The position numbers were made by a program, and so were the translations under genes. Under the pieces are notes generated by a model. That model was not told the DNA's origin. It ran no database searches and saw only the letters and a program-made list of their open reading frames with translations. DNA of 64,000 bases, taken from the NCBI GenBank assembly GCA_023213395.1, contig CM041465.1:198593741-198657740 (forward strand), read 5' to 3'. This DNA is from Cycas panzhihuaensis (lineage: Eukaryota > Cycadophyta). This document shows positions 23,701-36,809 of this stretch, piece by piece. Every line of letters begins with the position of its first letter. The stretch's first letter is position 1.

Positions 23701-25382
23701 TAACTATCACTTGATTGGGTGCTCCTCTTTAATAATATTATTTTTAACTTATAAAATATCAACTAAGATATGATCTCACCTTTACCCTAAGTATATAAGT
23801 TTTTTTAGGTGAAATCTAAGGTTACTACATTTCCTATATTAATTGTTTCAATCCATCTAAAGCCAAAATAGCTTTACATGAATGCCATGATGGTATTTGT
23901 AGAGGTCCTTTTGGACCAAACTTAACAACATAATATATCCTTCACATGGGATATTATTAGCACACACTTTTTAAAGACACACATACTTATGTCTTAAGAT
24001 GCAAAAAATGCCAAGTTTAGGTGAATATCATTCATCAATCTATAGTCTCAAATAGAGATGTAGTCTCATCTTAGCCATTTTCCCAATGGGATTTATACAT
24101 CATTGGTCTTATTACCCCTACTTTAGTTAGATGGTATAGGTTTACCTTAATCACCATAGAATATTTTACAAATTGGGCATAATACATTTCACTTTCATCT
24201 AATACTATAAGAGTTATTAGTATGTTTATCTTTAATAATATCATTTGTATATTTGGTACTCCTAATATTATTATTACTAATAACGAATCTCTCTTTTATA
24301 ATAAGGATGTAGAAGTGTTCAACAAAAAGTTTCATATCATGTATAAGACCTTGTCTCTTTAGTATAGACAAGTGAACCATTAAGTTAAATATTTTCATAA
24401 GATATTGGTCAAAAAATTTGGAAAAATAGTGTCTAATTCATAATATTATTGCCATATGTAACTTTATCCAACTCTTTAGCTATATAGAATATTACTTAGA
24501 ACTATTACTAGCATGACACCATTTTTGCTAGTTTATAGTTTAAAAGTAGTGCTTCCTTTAGAGATTGAAACACCTTCTCTTTGTGTCTTTGAAAAAATTC
24601 ATAGATGAAGAATGGATTCACTAAGCTAGACTCTTAAAATTGGAGCAAATGTATGATGCTAGATTAAATTCTTACTAGAAAAATATTGCTAATAAATAAA
24701 AGAATTGCTTGACATATGATTGAAAACATTAACTTAGAATCTTTGTTATGGGAGATAAAGTCCTTAAACTTTAATACCTTAATGACAGTTGCACAAATTT
24801 GAACCAAAATAGGTTGGTCCTTTTGTCATCCTTAAAGATCTAAAGAATGGAGCTTATAAGCTTACTACTGTAAAGGGTCTAAAGCTTGAAATATCATTAA
24901 TTCCCAATTTCTTTATAAATAATATGCATGAAAGAGCATCCTTAAAAATGAGAATAAATTATAGATCAAAAAATGTAACTGCTAAAGAGCCTAAACTATG
25001 GCAAGTCACACCATAAGAGTAGAAATTATTATTCATTTTCCATAATGAGGTTAAATTATGGCTCTAAAAATTTAAGTTTCTAAAGATCTTAAATTATGGT
25101 GAGTCACATACATTACAAAAATAAGAAAATTATATTTATCACAAAAAGGATACTATTAACTTTGTATAATTCATTTTTAGTCCTTATAAAACTCAAGATG
25201 ATATATGTATGGTTTTGAAAAAAATAAAATAATGATTATGGTTCTTACACATTTGATTTTAACTATGTATCCATGAGTGTTTGTCTCTCTTTAAGTGTTC
25301 ATACTTTATTTTTATAGGTATATCTCACACATTTCTTTTTTTTTCCTCTCTTGGGACACTAATGCTTATATTTGGTATTTAT
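23700..25382 (+). pseudogene. Element H: Ty3/gypsy integrase remnant
   Basis: The plus strand reads as an Athila/Tat-type integrase. It has a zinc region (ALHECHDGICRGPFGP, then VLRCKKCQV, 23.87-24.02 kb) and the core (PFSQWDLYIIGLITP, about 24.08 kb; NIICIFGTPNIIITNNE, about 24.24-24.29 kb). A tail follows with MTPFLLVYSLKVVLPLEIETPSL (24.51-24.58 kb) and VGPFVILKDLKNGAYKLTTVKG (24.82-24.88 kb). Numerous stops make it dead. From about 24960 to 25382 no coding is visible; two similar blocks around 'aaactatggcaagtcaca' and 'aaattatggtgagtcaca' suggest a small local duplication. Element G is inserted at the right end. Confidence 0.85.
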
Positions 25383-25738
25383 TATTAAGAATAACATGAA
25401 AAGCATTCATCAACAAACACCCATCAATATGAATGGATAAGGACCATAATGAATTAACATCAATCGATTACATCAGAACACCAACTATACCAGGGACTCT
25501 ATATGAGTCTCCATGATAACTTGTATATCATATAGCACCCCGACCACTTTTATATACTAAGTGCGTGGGAGATCACACTATAGATCTAATGCATGTGGGA
25601 CTATTACCTTTACTCTAACTAATTACATTACACTACTAACTTCACCAATGGTGTTATAATGACAAATGACTCTTACCCTCTAATACTTAAGACTATTGAC
25701 CCTAAGATTCACATAACATTAAATATTATATTCTAACA
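25383..25738 (-). repeat. 3' LTR of element G
   Basis: 356 bp, starting TGTTAGAATATAATAT on the minus strand and preceded by the AAGGGGAGG polypurine tract. Its other end reads …TTAATA, one transition from CA. Confidence 0.93.
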
Positions 25739-26130
25739 CCTCCCCTTAATGTTTAATGTTTAAACTATGGACAATTTGACATGACCAATAGACATTGACA
25801 TAGGACTTGTCTTGAGCTTGAGACTATAGAAACATGACAAAAATGACATAGGACTAAACTTGGCCTGTCTTTGATGTGATGCTTGAACTTCCATCTCTTG
25901 AGTCTTGGAATCTTTCCAATGATGATGTCTTGAGCTTTATTTTCATCTAATGTACTATAAAACATGTATGTCTTGTTTGCTATGCTACATCATATTTCCT
26001 ATTTGATGAATCTTCCTATGTACTCCTAGGAGAGATGTGGTTGTCCTAGAATGAATATGAAGTAAATTAACTTCTTATCTATTCCTAAACCTATTGAGAT
26101 AATTGACTTTTTAATCTATTGATCACTACC

Positions 26131-27109
26131 TTAAAAGGGAATGAGCAATAATGATCCATTTCTGAATTTCCCTTGTTTAAGATACTTTATTCCTCTTATG
26201 TTATCCAGGGAATTCATTGTGCTAAGAATGATGAGAGCCTTCATTATCATCATATGCATGTATTTCCCTGTTACTACTACACAAATGTGAAACATTACTT
26301 TGATATGATTGAGCTTCAAGGTCAAGAAACCTATATTCTTCCCATGTTTCTTCTTTTTTTGGAAGAACCGTCTAATGACCTTGTAGGATATACTATCATG
26401 ATTTGGATTCTCTCAAAGATAAACATAGAGGTTGAATTGAGAGATATTATGGAAAGTCTCCAATACATGCATATCAATGTGTATCCGAACGTCATTTGTA
26501 TCCTAGTCATAAATTTGTTGGCACAAACTAGGATGATATTATCCATACCTTTTGTTAGGCAACTTGTGTCTCCATGAACTATTACCGGTAAAGATTGATG
26601 CCTAGAATCTTCAGCCTCTAAAACCGGTTCTTTAATGAGACTTAAGGTATTTGATGCAGTCAAGACTTTGTCATGCTACTTTTCCTTTTTTTCTTTCCTC
26701 TTCAATTTCTTTTTTTGATTCTTTACCCTTTTGATACTCTGCTACACTTCTTCAGGTCCTTTTTCATGCACTTCTGTCAGCAGTTTCTAAGCATCCTTAG
26801 TTGAGTCGGTATTTTGCAAAACTTGGATAATGAAGTGATAGGAAGAAGGAAGGTTACCCTTATCAAAGGCTACAAGTATTACATCAATGATAATTCTGTT
26901 TTTCTTTTTGAAGGTTTCCTCCCCTTCTTCGTGAGTCATTTTAGTACCCATAACTATTTTCCAAAGTTTTTTTAGTACAAATATGCTCTCCATTTTGATT
27001 CTTCAAAAATGAAAATTAGTTCCAATATATTTGGGCAAAGGAAAGGGGAGATCTAATAGCCAATATTCATTTCTTTCAAGCACAAAAGTGATAATGTCAC
27101 TTAGCTCCA
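26131..27109 (-). pseudogene. Gag of element G (copia DUF4219/UBN2 type)
   Basis: A minus-strand frame from the ATG at 27107-27109 reads NFHF-stop-RIKMESIFVLKKLWKIV. This is the N-terminal signature of copia gag (DUF4219), with the conserved tryptophan codon turned into TGA. It continues KKKNRIIIDVILVAF and NTDSTKDA-stop-KLLTEVHEK, the UBN2 pattern, again with a stop where tryptophan is normal. A lysine-rich stretch follows (about 26.75-26.70 kb). From 26663 the frame shifts into sequence I cannot assign. No zinc knuckle or protease follows before the LTR, so the element could only have moved with proteins from elsewhere. Confidence 0.65.
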
Positions 27110-29611
27110 TGAAGAAAAGACTGGCTTGAGTGCAACTACTTTGCCCAGAATAAATACTTTGTGATCCCAATGCCACTAACTATTTTGAAAATAGATACCT
27201 GAGATCTAAACCACTAGGGGGATGCTAATAATTTCATCTCTGCACTTCTATATAAACCCAATTTGAGTGGTAAAATTGAACAAGTGTAGCGACGTAACCA
27301 CAGATCATGACTTCATTTGTGGGAGTCTCTTTAGCATCATCTTTAGGTTTGTCTTAAGATTTGATCATCATCCAACCGTGTGCTCATTATATGCTCAGCT
27401 CCTTCATACTCTTTTCACAACTTCCTTTAATCCATACGAACCCTCCTTATAGATAGTGATTCATATCACATGCAGGCTTCTGCGTATTTCAACATTGTAG
27501 TTATAACCTGATAACAAAGTTAACCTGCTGAGAGGATACTAAAGTTGTAAATGGAAGAGGCCTTCAGAAGGATTTCTCAAACTTGTTGAGTCCTTAACTG
27601 CATATATGCATCAATCTGGTCAGGGTTAGTCTAGGCCAGGAACCTGTTCTTTGTCTTTCATTCACCTATAGAGATTGATACAATAGGCCAAAATATGTGA
27701 GGTGGTGACAAGACTCATGTTTAATATTTATAGTTGTGAATCGATCTCTTGATTCATCTGCAACTCGAATCCTACTCAACTCAATGAACAGATTGTAGGG
27801 ATCCTAATTATGACTGCAGTTATGATAGGTATACCCAAAGATCTGTTCCTAGATTTGAATTCAACATGGACCTTGTAGTATGTAGGCTATTTATGCTCCA
27901 ATGGTGAACTGTCATAGGATTTCCTCAGTTGGATGGGATTGTAGAGTTTCGTTGCATAAGATGAAGGCCATGCCCAGAGTTGACAGTAAGGGTCAACTGT
28001 ACAGATTAGCTAACACATCAATAACAACAATCACAATTTGTGTAACCATGGGAAGCACACAGATGCAGAGCTTAGTCTCATGGAGGTAGACCTCACACAC
28101 AGGGTGATTTCATAACAAGGTTAGTGCAGACACTCAGTAAGTGGAATAGACTCACAATAGATGAAGCCTAAGTTACAGCCCAACACAACAATCTCACTAT
28201 TCTCACAGCTTTGATTATGAACTTGCCTAGGATTGAACAATAATTTTACACGGCACTGGGCGTAGATCTCCACGCCTCTGGTACTCAGCCCAATAATATG
28301 AACATGGCGCAGCTAGGGTATAATCAGTGCAGATGTAAAGTACTATGATTCTACCTTATAAATTTCTATAGTGATAGGTAAACAGGGGCAATTGATCATG
28401 GCACTACAAGCACTAAATTTATTACACAGTAAAGGCTGTGGCTTCTTATCAAGTAGAATTCATATAGGTCTATCCTGAAGCTAAGTGGGATCAGCATGAT
28501 GTCATGGAATTTCTTAAGTGTTCAGATTTATAAGCAGCTCGTAAAATAGTAGATAGAGTAGTTTTCCTGGAGGTCTACTGTCTCAACTATTCGAGATGGC
28601 CATGCCGGAGGTTGGAGACAAACTCAGTATACCTGTGGTGGGCTTGTCTGTAGAAAGCTTGGGTGGATTAGGTCCTCCTATGGTAGGTACCTAGAATTGG
28701 TAGAATGCCTGGCCTTGGCTTGCCAGACTTTGGAGAGATGGGTGGAAGTATATGACTGTTGGATCCTGTTATTATGTAGCAGTTGTAGATGATGCAAGGA
28801 CAACTTTCCAATCCTTAATACATGAATTAGATTCTTAACTCCTTTCCACAATTTCGTCAATTACTAGATTCCAATTGAGAGAAATGATGAAGAGTTAGTT
28901 GACTAGACTAGAGAGTATGCAGCAACTTCTTATGTTACATCAGGCTTTTATGTCCTAGTTTAATCAATAGCAACCTATACAGATGTTATGAAGAAAGTAC
29001 CAAGGGTTCACCATTCAAGAGGCTTGCATCTGTTACTTGACAGAGAACATTGTTCTCAGGTTCTAGAGTTTCCTCATGGCTCTGTCTTCACAGTCTTGAT
29101 AATCTCTACAGACTTCCAACTCTAAGGCTGGGCACAATTGTTTCTTAAAAATTTGGCTAGTTGTTTCCAGATATAGCTATAGTATTCTTCTCTTGGTGTT
29201 TAGTAGTAACTAGGGTTAAACCCTATATAATTTTCAACATAGAGGTTTCTCATACTTATGCAGATGAGCTAATATGAGTAGTTGTAAATCTACCTTCTTT
29301 ATTTATAAAAGAACCAAACAACTTGCTTCAATTTCCACCACCCAGATCCTTCACTATAAGGAAGTTATCATATATTACTTTCAATTTCTTCAAGGGATAA
29401 ACCCTAACATATGATTTTTTATTCATACAATAAGCTTATGGGAGTAGAGTTACTTGGTAAAATTTTGCCTTGTATCACCACAATACACATCTTGCAATAT
29501 TGATGATCTTGGGACTTCACCTTCCCAATTGAATCCTCAATCTAGCAACTGACCCAAGAAGGCTACCTTCTTCATTGACTAAAACTTGGTGACCAGCATC
29601 ACAACACTCTC
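27110..29611 (+). other. Long leader of element G with a possible antisense transcription unit
   Basis: 2.5 kb separates primer site and gag in G. On the plus strand, antisense to the element, a TATATAAA box lies at 27249-27256. A frame near 28678-29100 reads well apart from stops: WPWLARLWRDGWKYMTV, VVDDARTTFQSLIHELDS, ITRFQLREMMKS, LTRLESMQQLLMLHQAFM. Several of its stops are TAG in a glutamine-rich context. An earlier segment (about 28480-28600) reads AKWDQHDVMEFLKC and AARKIVDRVVFLEVYC in another frame. I recognise no family. It may be a captured gene fragment or chance. Confidence 0.35.
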
Positions 29612-29623
29612 AACACGCAACTC

Positions 29624-29991
29624 GCTCTGATACCATGTTAAGAACAACATGGAAAGCATTCATCAACAAACACCCATCAATATGAATGGATAAGGACCAC
29701 AATGAATTAACATCAACCGATTACATCAGGACACCAACTATACTAGGGACTCTATATGAGTCTCCATGATAACTTGTATATCATATAACACCCCAACCAC
29801 TTTTATATACTAAGTGGGTGGAAGATCACAGTATAGATCTAATGCATGTGGGACTATTACCTTTACTCTAACTAATGACATTACACTACTAACTTCACCA
29901 ATAATGTTATAATGACAAATGACTCTTACCCTCTAATACTTGAGACTATTGACCCTAAGATTCACATAATATTAAATATTATATTCTAACA
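29624..29991 (-). repeat. Primer site and 5' LTR of element G
   Basis: The minus-strand TGGTATCAGAGC (29624-29635) directly abuts the LTR end (…TTCTTAACA). The LTR is 29636-29991. Confidence 0.92.
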
Positions 29992-30664
29992 TTTATTTTG
30001 TCATACCTCTCTCTCATTTTTCCATTAAAAGTTCTACTTATAACACATATTTTTCTTAGTTAGAATGGAGTAATCTTTATATATCTTTGTAGTGTGATTT
30101 TTTAATAATCCATACAATCTAAGAAGACTTAGACTTCTTCATTCTTACCATATATATAAATCACACATACATATATTAGATAAGAAAATAAATTTTTAAT
30201 ATGATCAACAAATCCTTTGGTATCATTATGGTTTATTATAATAAGATCACATTATGGTCATAATGAACTTTATATTCTATTAAATGCTCATGCAATAAGG
30301 TAGATATCCTCAAATTGACTAACTCCTCCTCATTTAAAGTTGAATATAGCTCTCATATGTTGAGTCTTTTATGAGAGACTAGATGAGATAATTATCATCT
30401 TATCTATGGATTTAGTAAGAGATTGGTTACCTTGAGTCTCACATTACCATTTATTAACGCATATATTTTGATCATATAAAAAATAATATTATATAAGATT
30501 TGATATAAAGAAGAAAAGAAAAAATAAGTGTTATTTGTCATATTCTCTTAATACAATAATCATTTATTAGCGATTTGTTTATGAGTTTTATCTAGTCATT
30601 CATTGAACTTCCAACCTCTATTTAATTATACCATCAACTTCTTTATAAGTTTAATGGTGATTAG
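29992..30664. other. Unassigned AT-rich stretch
   Basis: It begins with the right copy of the TTTAT target duplication, so it was once joined to the sequence left of 25382 (the end of element H). No coding or repeat signature is seen. Confidence 0.5.
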
Positions 30665-33020
30665 TGATGCCTCTTGGGTGGACCTAAACTAGATACCTCT
30701 TAGTTAGTGGGGTGTTTCTTTTGTTTCAATTAAGACCAGGAGATATAAGATTTAAAAAGACCTAAGTAACCACCTTTGCCCAACTTTTAAGAAGGAGTCT
30801 TCACCTAGTTATGCCATCAAATAAGATATGAATGAGGGACATGACAAAAGGCTTAGATGTATGGAGGGTGGTACAATCCAAAAACCTACACAACCGAGTG
30901 AGAGAGATATAAGTTCAAAGCTACTCTGACAATATTTTCTATATCCTTCCTAAGAACTCCTATCATTTGATTCTTTCAACCTCCTGAGTTTTACTTAAAT
31001 AAAGGGGAAGGGTTTAGTAAGTGGAAATTATTTTGGTTCTTTTTCTTTTTGTTGTTTTTTGTCTTTCTTTTTTTTTTTTTTTTTAATGTTTATAGCTTTC
31101 TTTCAACAAAGTGAAATAAAATAAACAAAGGTAATCAATGAAACAATAAGACCTATTCTACCTTTCACCAATAAGCAAAGAAAAACTAGATACATGTGAT
31201 ATATTTTTGTCTTTTTTCACTTTAGAGATGAAGTATAGAAATGCAAATATAAAACTATCCTTTTAAATATAATATAGACACTTCACTATAAAAGGAAAGA
31301 CACTAACAAGAGATGCAACACACCATGTAATTACTTTATGTAAACTTTTAAAGAATTTAATAATATGTAATATTAATGTAAAGATTTTTACGTCACACAT
31401 ATGCTATCTTTTCTTTGAATGAAGATTCTACAATGTAAAGGAGAAATTTTAAAAGAATGCTACTATTGGTTAAAATAAATTTTTAGACCCTTCACGTTAC
31501 ATGTAAATAATAAAACTTCAATTGCAATCCTCATACAAGATTCTAGTCATACAACTTTAATATTCTATCATAATTCATGTAAGAGAGACTATAAAAGAAT
31601 CCTTGAACCTTTAGTAGTCTAAAAAATCAAGTATACATTCTATTCAACACTTTAATTTTTTCTTTTAAAGGAAGAAAGAAAACTTAAGAGTGAAACCATG
31701 TAAGTAATGAAACCAAGACTTCTTTCCTAGTACAAAAATATGCCTTAAAATGGTTCTTTTTTTTCAATTGATCAATTCTTTCTAAATTTCTCTTTTAAAA
31801 CAAGTAAAGGAAGAGGAGCAATAAGTAACAAGGTCTAAACCATAGCCAAATACAAGCTCAAAGAGATGACAAACTACTTGGAATATAGACTACTATATGA
31901 GAATAGAAAGGGATAGCTATTTGAATGGTGGAGAGATGACCATGCCCTACCTTAGTCTATCCCTTATAAACCCCACAAAAACCTTTTAGCCAATATTCCA
32001 AGCTAAAAATATATACGAGATTACTACAATAACCAACCAAAAGAGAGAGAAAATTATAAGTAAGAGAGCAACCTCCAATAGATAATGAAATGACAAAAAA
32101 TCATATAAGAAAGATCTTACCAATTTAGAAGAATTTTGAGGCTGAAAATCTTATGAAGAACTATGAAACTTGAAGAACAAACCATCAATATTTGAATATC
32201 AGAAGAGTAGCAAGTCATAGCATCAAAATCTAGTCTTGATTTCACCTATAAGTATCACCAAAGTTAATTTTGAAGTTACATCTGTAACAATCCTTAAAAG
32301 GTCTCTAAAAATCTCTCAAAATCCACACAAAACTTGAGAAAATTATCCTCTAACTCTCAATGATAGATAACAACACAAGACTCATCATCCTTAAGCATTG
32401 AAAAGATAAGATTTCATTAAATCTAGGTGATGGTATATAAAAATCTAGTGTGTTGGCTGAATTTTACATGCATAATAGTAAAAAATATGACCAATCATAT
32501 TTTTGGACCTACCAAAAACACTAATTTACTCTAAAAACATGACTAATTATATTTTTGGCAAAACCAAAAAATTAATAAATGGGAAAGTAAAAATTAACTC
32601 ATAAAAAAATCAAGAATTAATTTTTAAATATAAATTGAAGTAAAATGAATTTATGAATGAGTAAAGGGGCCCAAAACAAGATGAAAACAATGAGCACAAG
32701 CCCAAAAATGACAAAAAAAAATATAAATCATGGGTGAAATCAAAAATAAAACTTTAAAATGAAATATTTTAAAGAAAAATTAGATTGAAGTGATCGTGAA
32801 AAGAAAAATTTAATGCTATAGTATGATTTATAAACAAGTAATAATAAAATACACATCACATCATCATTCTTCATAAAGAAAAATTCAATACATTACTTCA
32901 TCAAAACATGGCCTAACTCATCACTAAACAAGTTTCTATTATTTATTTTTCTCATGAAACCATACAAGAAACATATCAAAAATCAGAAATACAAATAAGA
33001 GGCTAGGTTTTGGTGAAATA
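30665..33020. repeat. Left long repeat (LTR) of element D
   Basis: Uninterrupted copy. Shared landmarks with the right copy include 'aaggagtcttcacctagttatgcc', 'gaatggtggagagatgaccatgcc' and 'ggttttggtgaaata'-type blocks. A run of about 18 T lies at 31067-31084. Confidence 0.75.
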
Positions 33021-35035
33021 ATTAGTTTCATCAATTTCATAATGCCATTCATTGAACCCTAGGATTATTCAATCATATATGTGTAATCTTAGCTTATAGG
33101 TTCAATGGTAGCTAGCTCATATGAGCTTCATATTATAATTTATTAGACCATAGACTTAATTAATATACATAAAAAAGATGTTATAGTTAGATGAAGGTAT
33201 TAAAATTAACATTCTTATATGTCCTACTTTTAATTAATTTTTATTGAAACATAAAACATTTATTTTACCACTATTATTCTCTTTACTGAATGGTTTCTAC
33301 ATACTCTTATATATATTAAATTATATATTCACACTAAATGTCTATTTATGTGGTATTTACATTTATATAAATGGAGGAAGTTGAAGAAATCATGGTCCTT
33401 CCTATTTATATTCCATGTTTATTGTGGAATATAACTTTAGGTTTTGAGTCTCTCCGTTAGTTTTTGTATTTTAGTTATTATTTAATTATTGTTACGAGTC
33501 AATATGTCATTGGGGGTTACACTACCCACCTCATATGTGTTAATCCTTTTAGGATCAATATTCAGGGTCACTATATTTTAGCCTCATCAGTAGTCATCTT
33601 TTAGAAGATGAGTTGTTTGGGATCATCTCAAAGCTATAGCTTTTATTTTTGTGGTTTTATAATTTTCTTATATTTTTATTATTTTATAAGTTTTTTGGAA
33701 TCTTTGGTAGTTTTATATTATTTTTTTAGTTTTTAAGATGTTTTGATAAAAAGAGGTAGATAAATTAGAAATGATATGATATAAATGAACAAGGAAGAGG
33801 TTATGGATAATAAAAGAGTAATACCTTATAGGGAAGTCATAGCCTAACTAAGTATATATAAGTGTATACAAATATACATAATAATTTACCTTTATTTTAG
33901 AGTAAGAGTGGTAGTTTAAGCTCTTACCAGAGTGAAGGGGAATCTAACACCTTAGCCTAGCTTTCATGGTGGGCTAGAGATGCCCATGGTTATCATCATA
34001 GTTTAATTTCTTTAGTGAGTGCCCCTCAGATGTAGTGATAGAGGAATTATCTCACAGATAGGGTCTCAATGAAGGGTTTATTAGGTCAAAGTAGGATCTT
34101 CCATCTATGGAAAATGACACTTAAGAATGAAGGTGACCAATCAATTTGTCTCAGTGTTATCTCCTCATAGGACATGGTGGATGCTAATAGGAGAGAATTA
34201 TGCTAAGAGGGGCCTCACTTGGTTAGAAAGGACATGGAAATAAGGAAAATAAACTTGGTGGACCTTAGTAAGTTATCACATAACAAGGTAGGAGTCTAAG
34301 TGTAGTACATTAAGGACTTGATGAATATACAATACATCCATTAAGGCCTCTACAATAGTAATGTATTTAGCCATGTTATTAGTTTCTATAAGCAAATAGA
34401 CTCCAAAGTGAATAAGTAGGTATCTTAGGTGATCACAAATAGTCTAAGCTATAGTAAAAGGACCAGGATTCCAATAATAGGCTTGATGAATGAGGGAGAT
34501 GGGGAAAAAACAACTAATATCACCAAGACTTAGATTGTGCAAGCTTTAACTAAAATGATAAATTAAATATGACCTTATTAGTGACTCCATATCAGTATCA
34601 TGACGAATTTCATGGTTTATTTTGAATTTATATATGTTGCATATATTTTAGTCATAACTAAGGCTACGATGGACCTAAATAGTTAGATATGGAGGTCCTA
34701 AATAGCCTATATATCTAAACTAAAATTACATACTATAGGTGGGGATGAGACTGACATGTGACCTTCCATAGATACTAAGAAGGTTTTGGCAAGTATATAT
34801 AACTTATACTTACAAAAATAATTATATATCTCTCATATAATATCAAAATTAAGTAGTATTAGTTGTGTTTCAAAGAAAACTCTTAGGGCTTTTTAGGCAA
34901 TTTTAATGATATTATATTTGAATATTAATTTGACAAGATATTAAAGTAAAACATGTAAAAAGAATATGTTTTATCATATGGTAGTACTCAAATAACTACT
35001 TTCACAGGTTGGTTCTATGGTATATTGGATGGTGG
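33021..35035. other. Interior of element D, no coding seen
   Basis: AT-rich, with no protein motif on either strand and no primer site next to either long repeat. Confidence 0.5.
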
Positions 35036-36574
35036 TGTTGTCTCGAGTGGACCTAAACTAGATATCTCTTAGTTGGTATGATATTTCCTTTATTTCAATT
35101 AGGACTGAGAGATATGAGGTTTAAGAAGACTGAAGTAATTACCTTTGCCTAACTCTTAAGAAGGAGTCTTCACCTAGTTATGCCCTCAAATAAGATATGA
35201 AATGAGAAATATGATAAAAGGCTTTGATATAAGGGGGGTGGTAGAATCCACTAACCTACAAAACTGTATGAAGGAGTTCTAGATTCAGATCTACTCTAAC
35301 AATATTTTCAATATCCTTCCTAGGGACTCCTATCCTTTGATCTTTTTAACTTTTTAAGTTTTACTTGGATAAAGGGAAGGGTTAAGAAAATGGAAAGGTT
35401 TTCTTTCTTTTTCTATTTTGTTTACGTTTTTATATTTTTCTAATTTAATAAAATGAAATAAAATAAACTAAGGCAATCAATAAAGTAATGAGGCTTATTC
35501 TACCTTTAACCAATAAGCAAAGAAAAAACTAAAACTAGATACATGTAATAAATTCTTTTGTCATTTTTCACTTTATAGATGAAGCATACTAGTACAAGTA
35601 TGAAACTATTATTTTAAATGCAATACGCATACTCCATTATGAAAGGAAAGGCACCAATAAGAGATGCAATACACCATGTAATTATTTTATGTAAACGTTT
35701 ACGGAATTTGACAAGATGCAATGCTAATTGAAAGATTTTTATATCACATGCATGTTATCTTTTCTTTGAATGAATGTTATATGATACAAATGAGAGATTT
35801 TAAAGATGTATTAATGCTATTTAAAATGAATTTTCAGACCCTTAAAGTTGCATGCAAACAACAAAACCTCAAGTACAATCCTCATACAAGATACTAGCTA
35901 CACAACTTTAAAGATTCTATCTCAATTGGAGTAAGAAAAACTCTAAAAGGATCTTTGAATTTCTAGTAGTCTGAGAAATCAAGTATATTTCCATTCAACA
36001 TTTTAAATTCTCTTTTTGAGGAAAAGAAAGCAATCTTGAAACTAAAATCAAGCAAACAATGAAACTATGAAATCAACACTTCTTTCCTAGTGCAAAAATC
36101 TGCCCCAGAATGGCTCTTTTCTTTTAATTGATCAATTATTTCCAACTGTTTCCTTTAAAACAAGTAAAAGAAGAAAAATAACAAATAAGAAGTGTTAAAC
36201 AATAGCCAAATAAAATTGAAAGAGATGACAGATCATTTGGAATACAAACTATTGTGCAAGAATGAGAAGGGGTAGCTATTTGAATGGTGGAGAGATGACC
36301 ATGCCCCACCTTAGTCTATCCCTTATAAACCCTAAAAGGGCTAACCTTTTAGTTGATATTCCAACCTAAAAACATATATAAGATCATCACAATAACTAAC
36401 CAAATGAAAAAGTATATTTTGAGTAAGAAAACAACCTCTAATAGATAGTAGAATAATAAGAAATTACATAGGAAAGGTCTTACCAATTTAGAAGAACTTT
36501 GAGGCTAAAAACTTTGAGAAAAACCATAAGAGTTGAAGATCAAACCATCAATATTTAAATATCAACGAAGCAAC
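35036..36574. repeat. Right long repeat of element D, first piece
   Basis: Collinear with 30665-32210 of the left copy; broken at 36574 by element E. It continues at 39733-39820 and 48203-48921. Confidence 0.75.
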
Positions 36575-36809
36575 TATTATAATATTAATGTACATTTGAT
36601 TTGTCCCACATGTAAGTGGGTCCTACTCTTCCCATCATGACATGTATTATAAATACATAACATTGTGTATCATAGTGTACGATATTGTAACAATATTTTG
36701 TTAATACAATGGAGGTACCTTAAGGGTACCATTTGATCTTGTGGAAGTGTGTTTTACTCTATTTACCAATGTCTTATACATGTTCTATTTTCCAATATGG
36801 TATCAGAGC
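36575..36809 (+). repeat. 5' LTR and primer site of element E
   Basis: The LTR is 36575-36797, ending TTCCAATA. The iMet-type primer site is 36798-36809. Confidence 0.9.

Larger units (their letters stand above)
25383..29991 (-). mobile_element. Element G: non-autonomous copia element with perfect target duplication
   Basis: Two 356-bp LTRs (25383-25738 and 29636-29991) in direct orientation are flanked by a perfect 5-bp repeat, TTTAT (25378-25382 and 29992-29996). The minus strand shows an iMet primer site beside the right LTR (29624-29635) and a polypurine tract, AAGGGGAGG, before the left LTR. By hand count the LTRs differ at 17 sites (4.8%), 14 of them transitions, so this is the youngest datable insertion here. 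The interior has a gag-like frame but no protease, integrase or reverse transcriptase. Confidence 0.93.
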
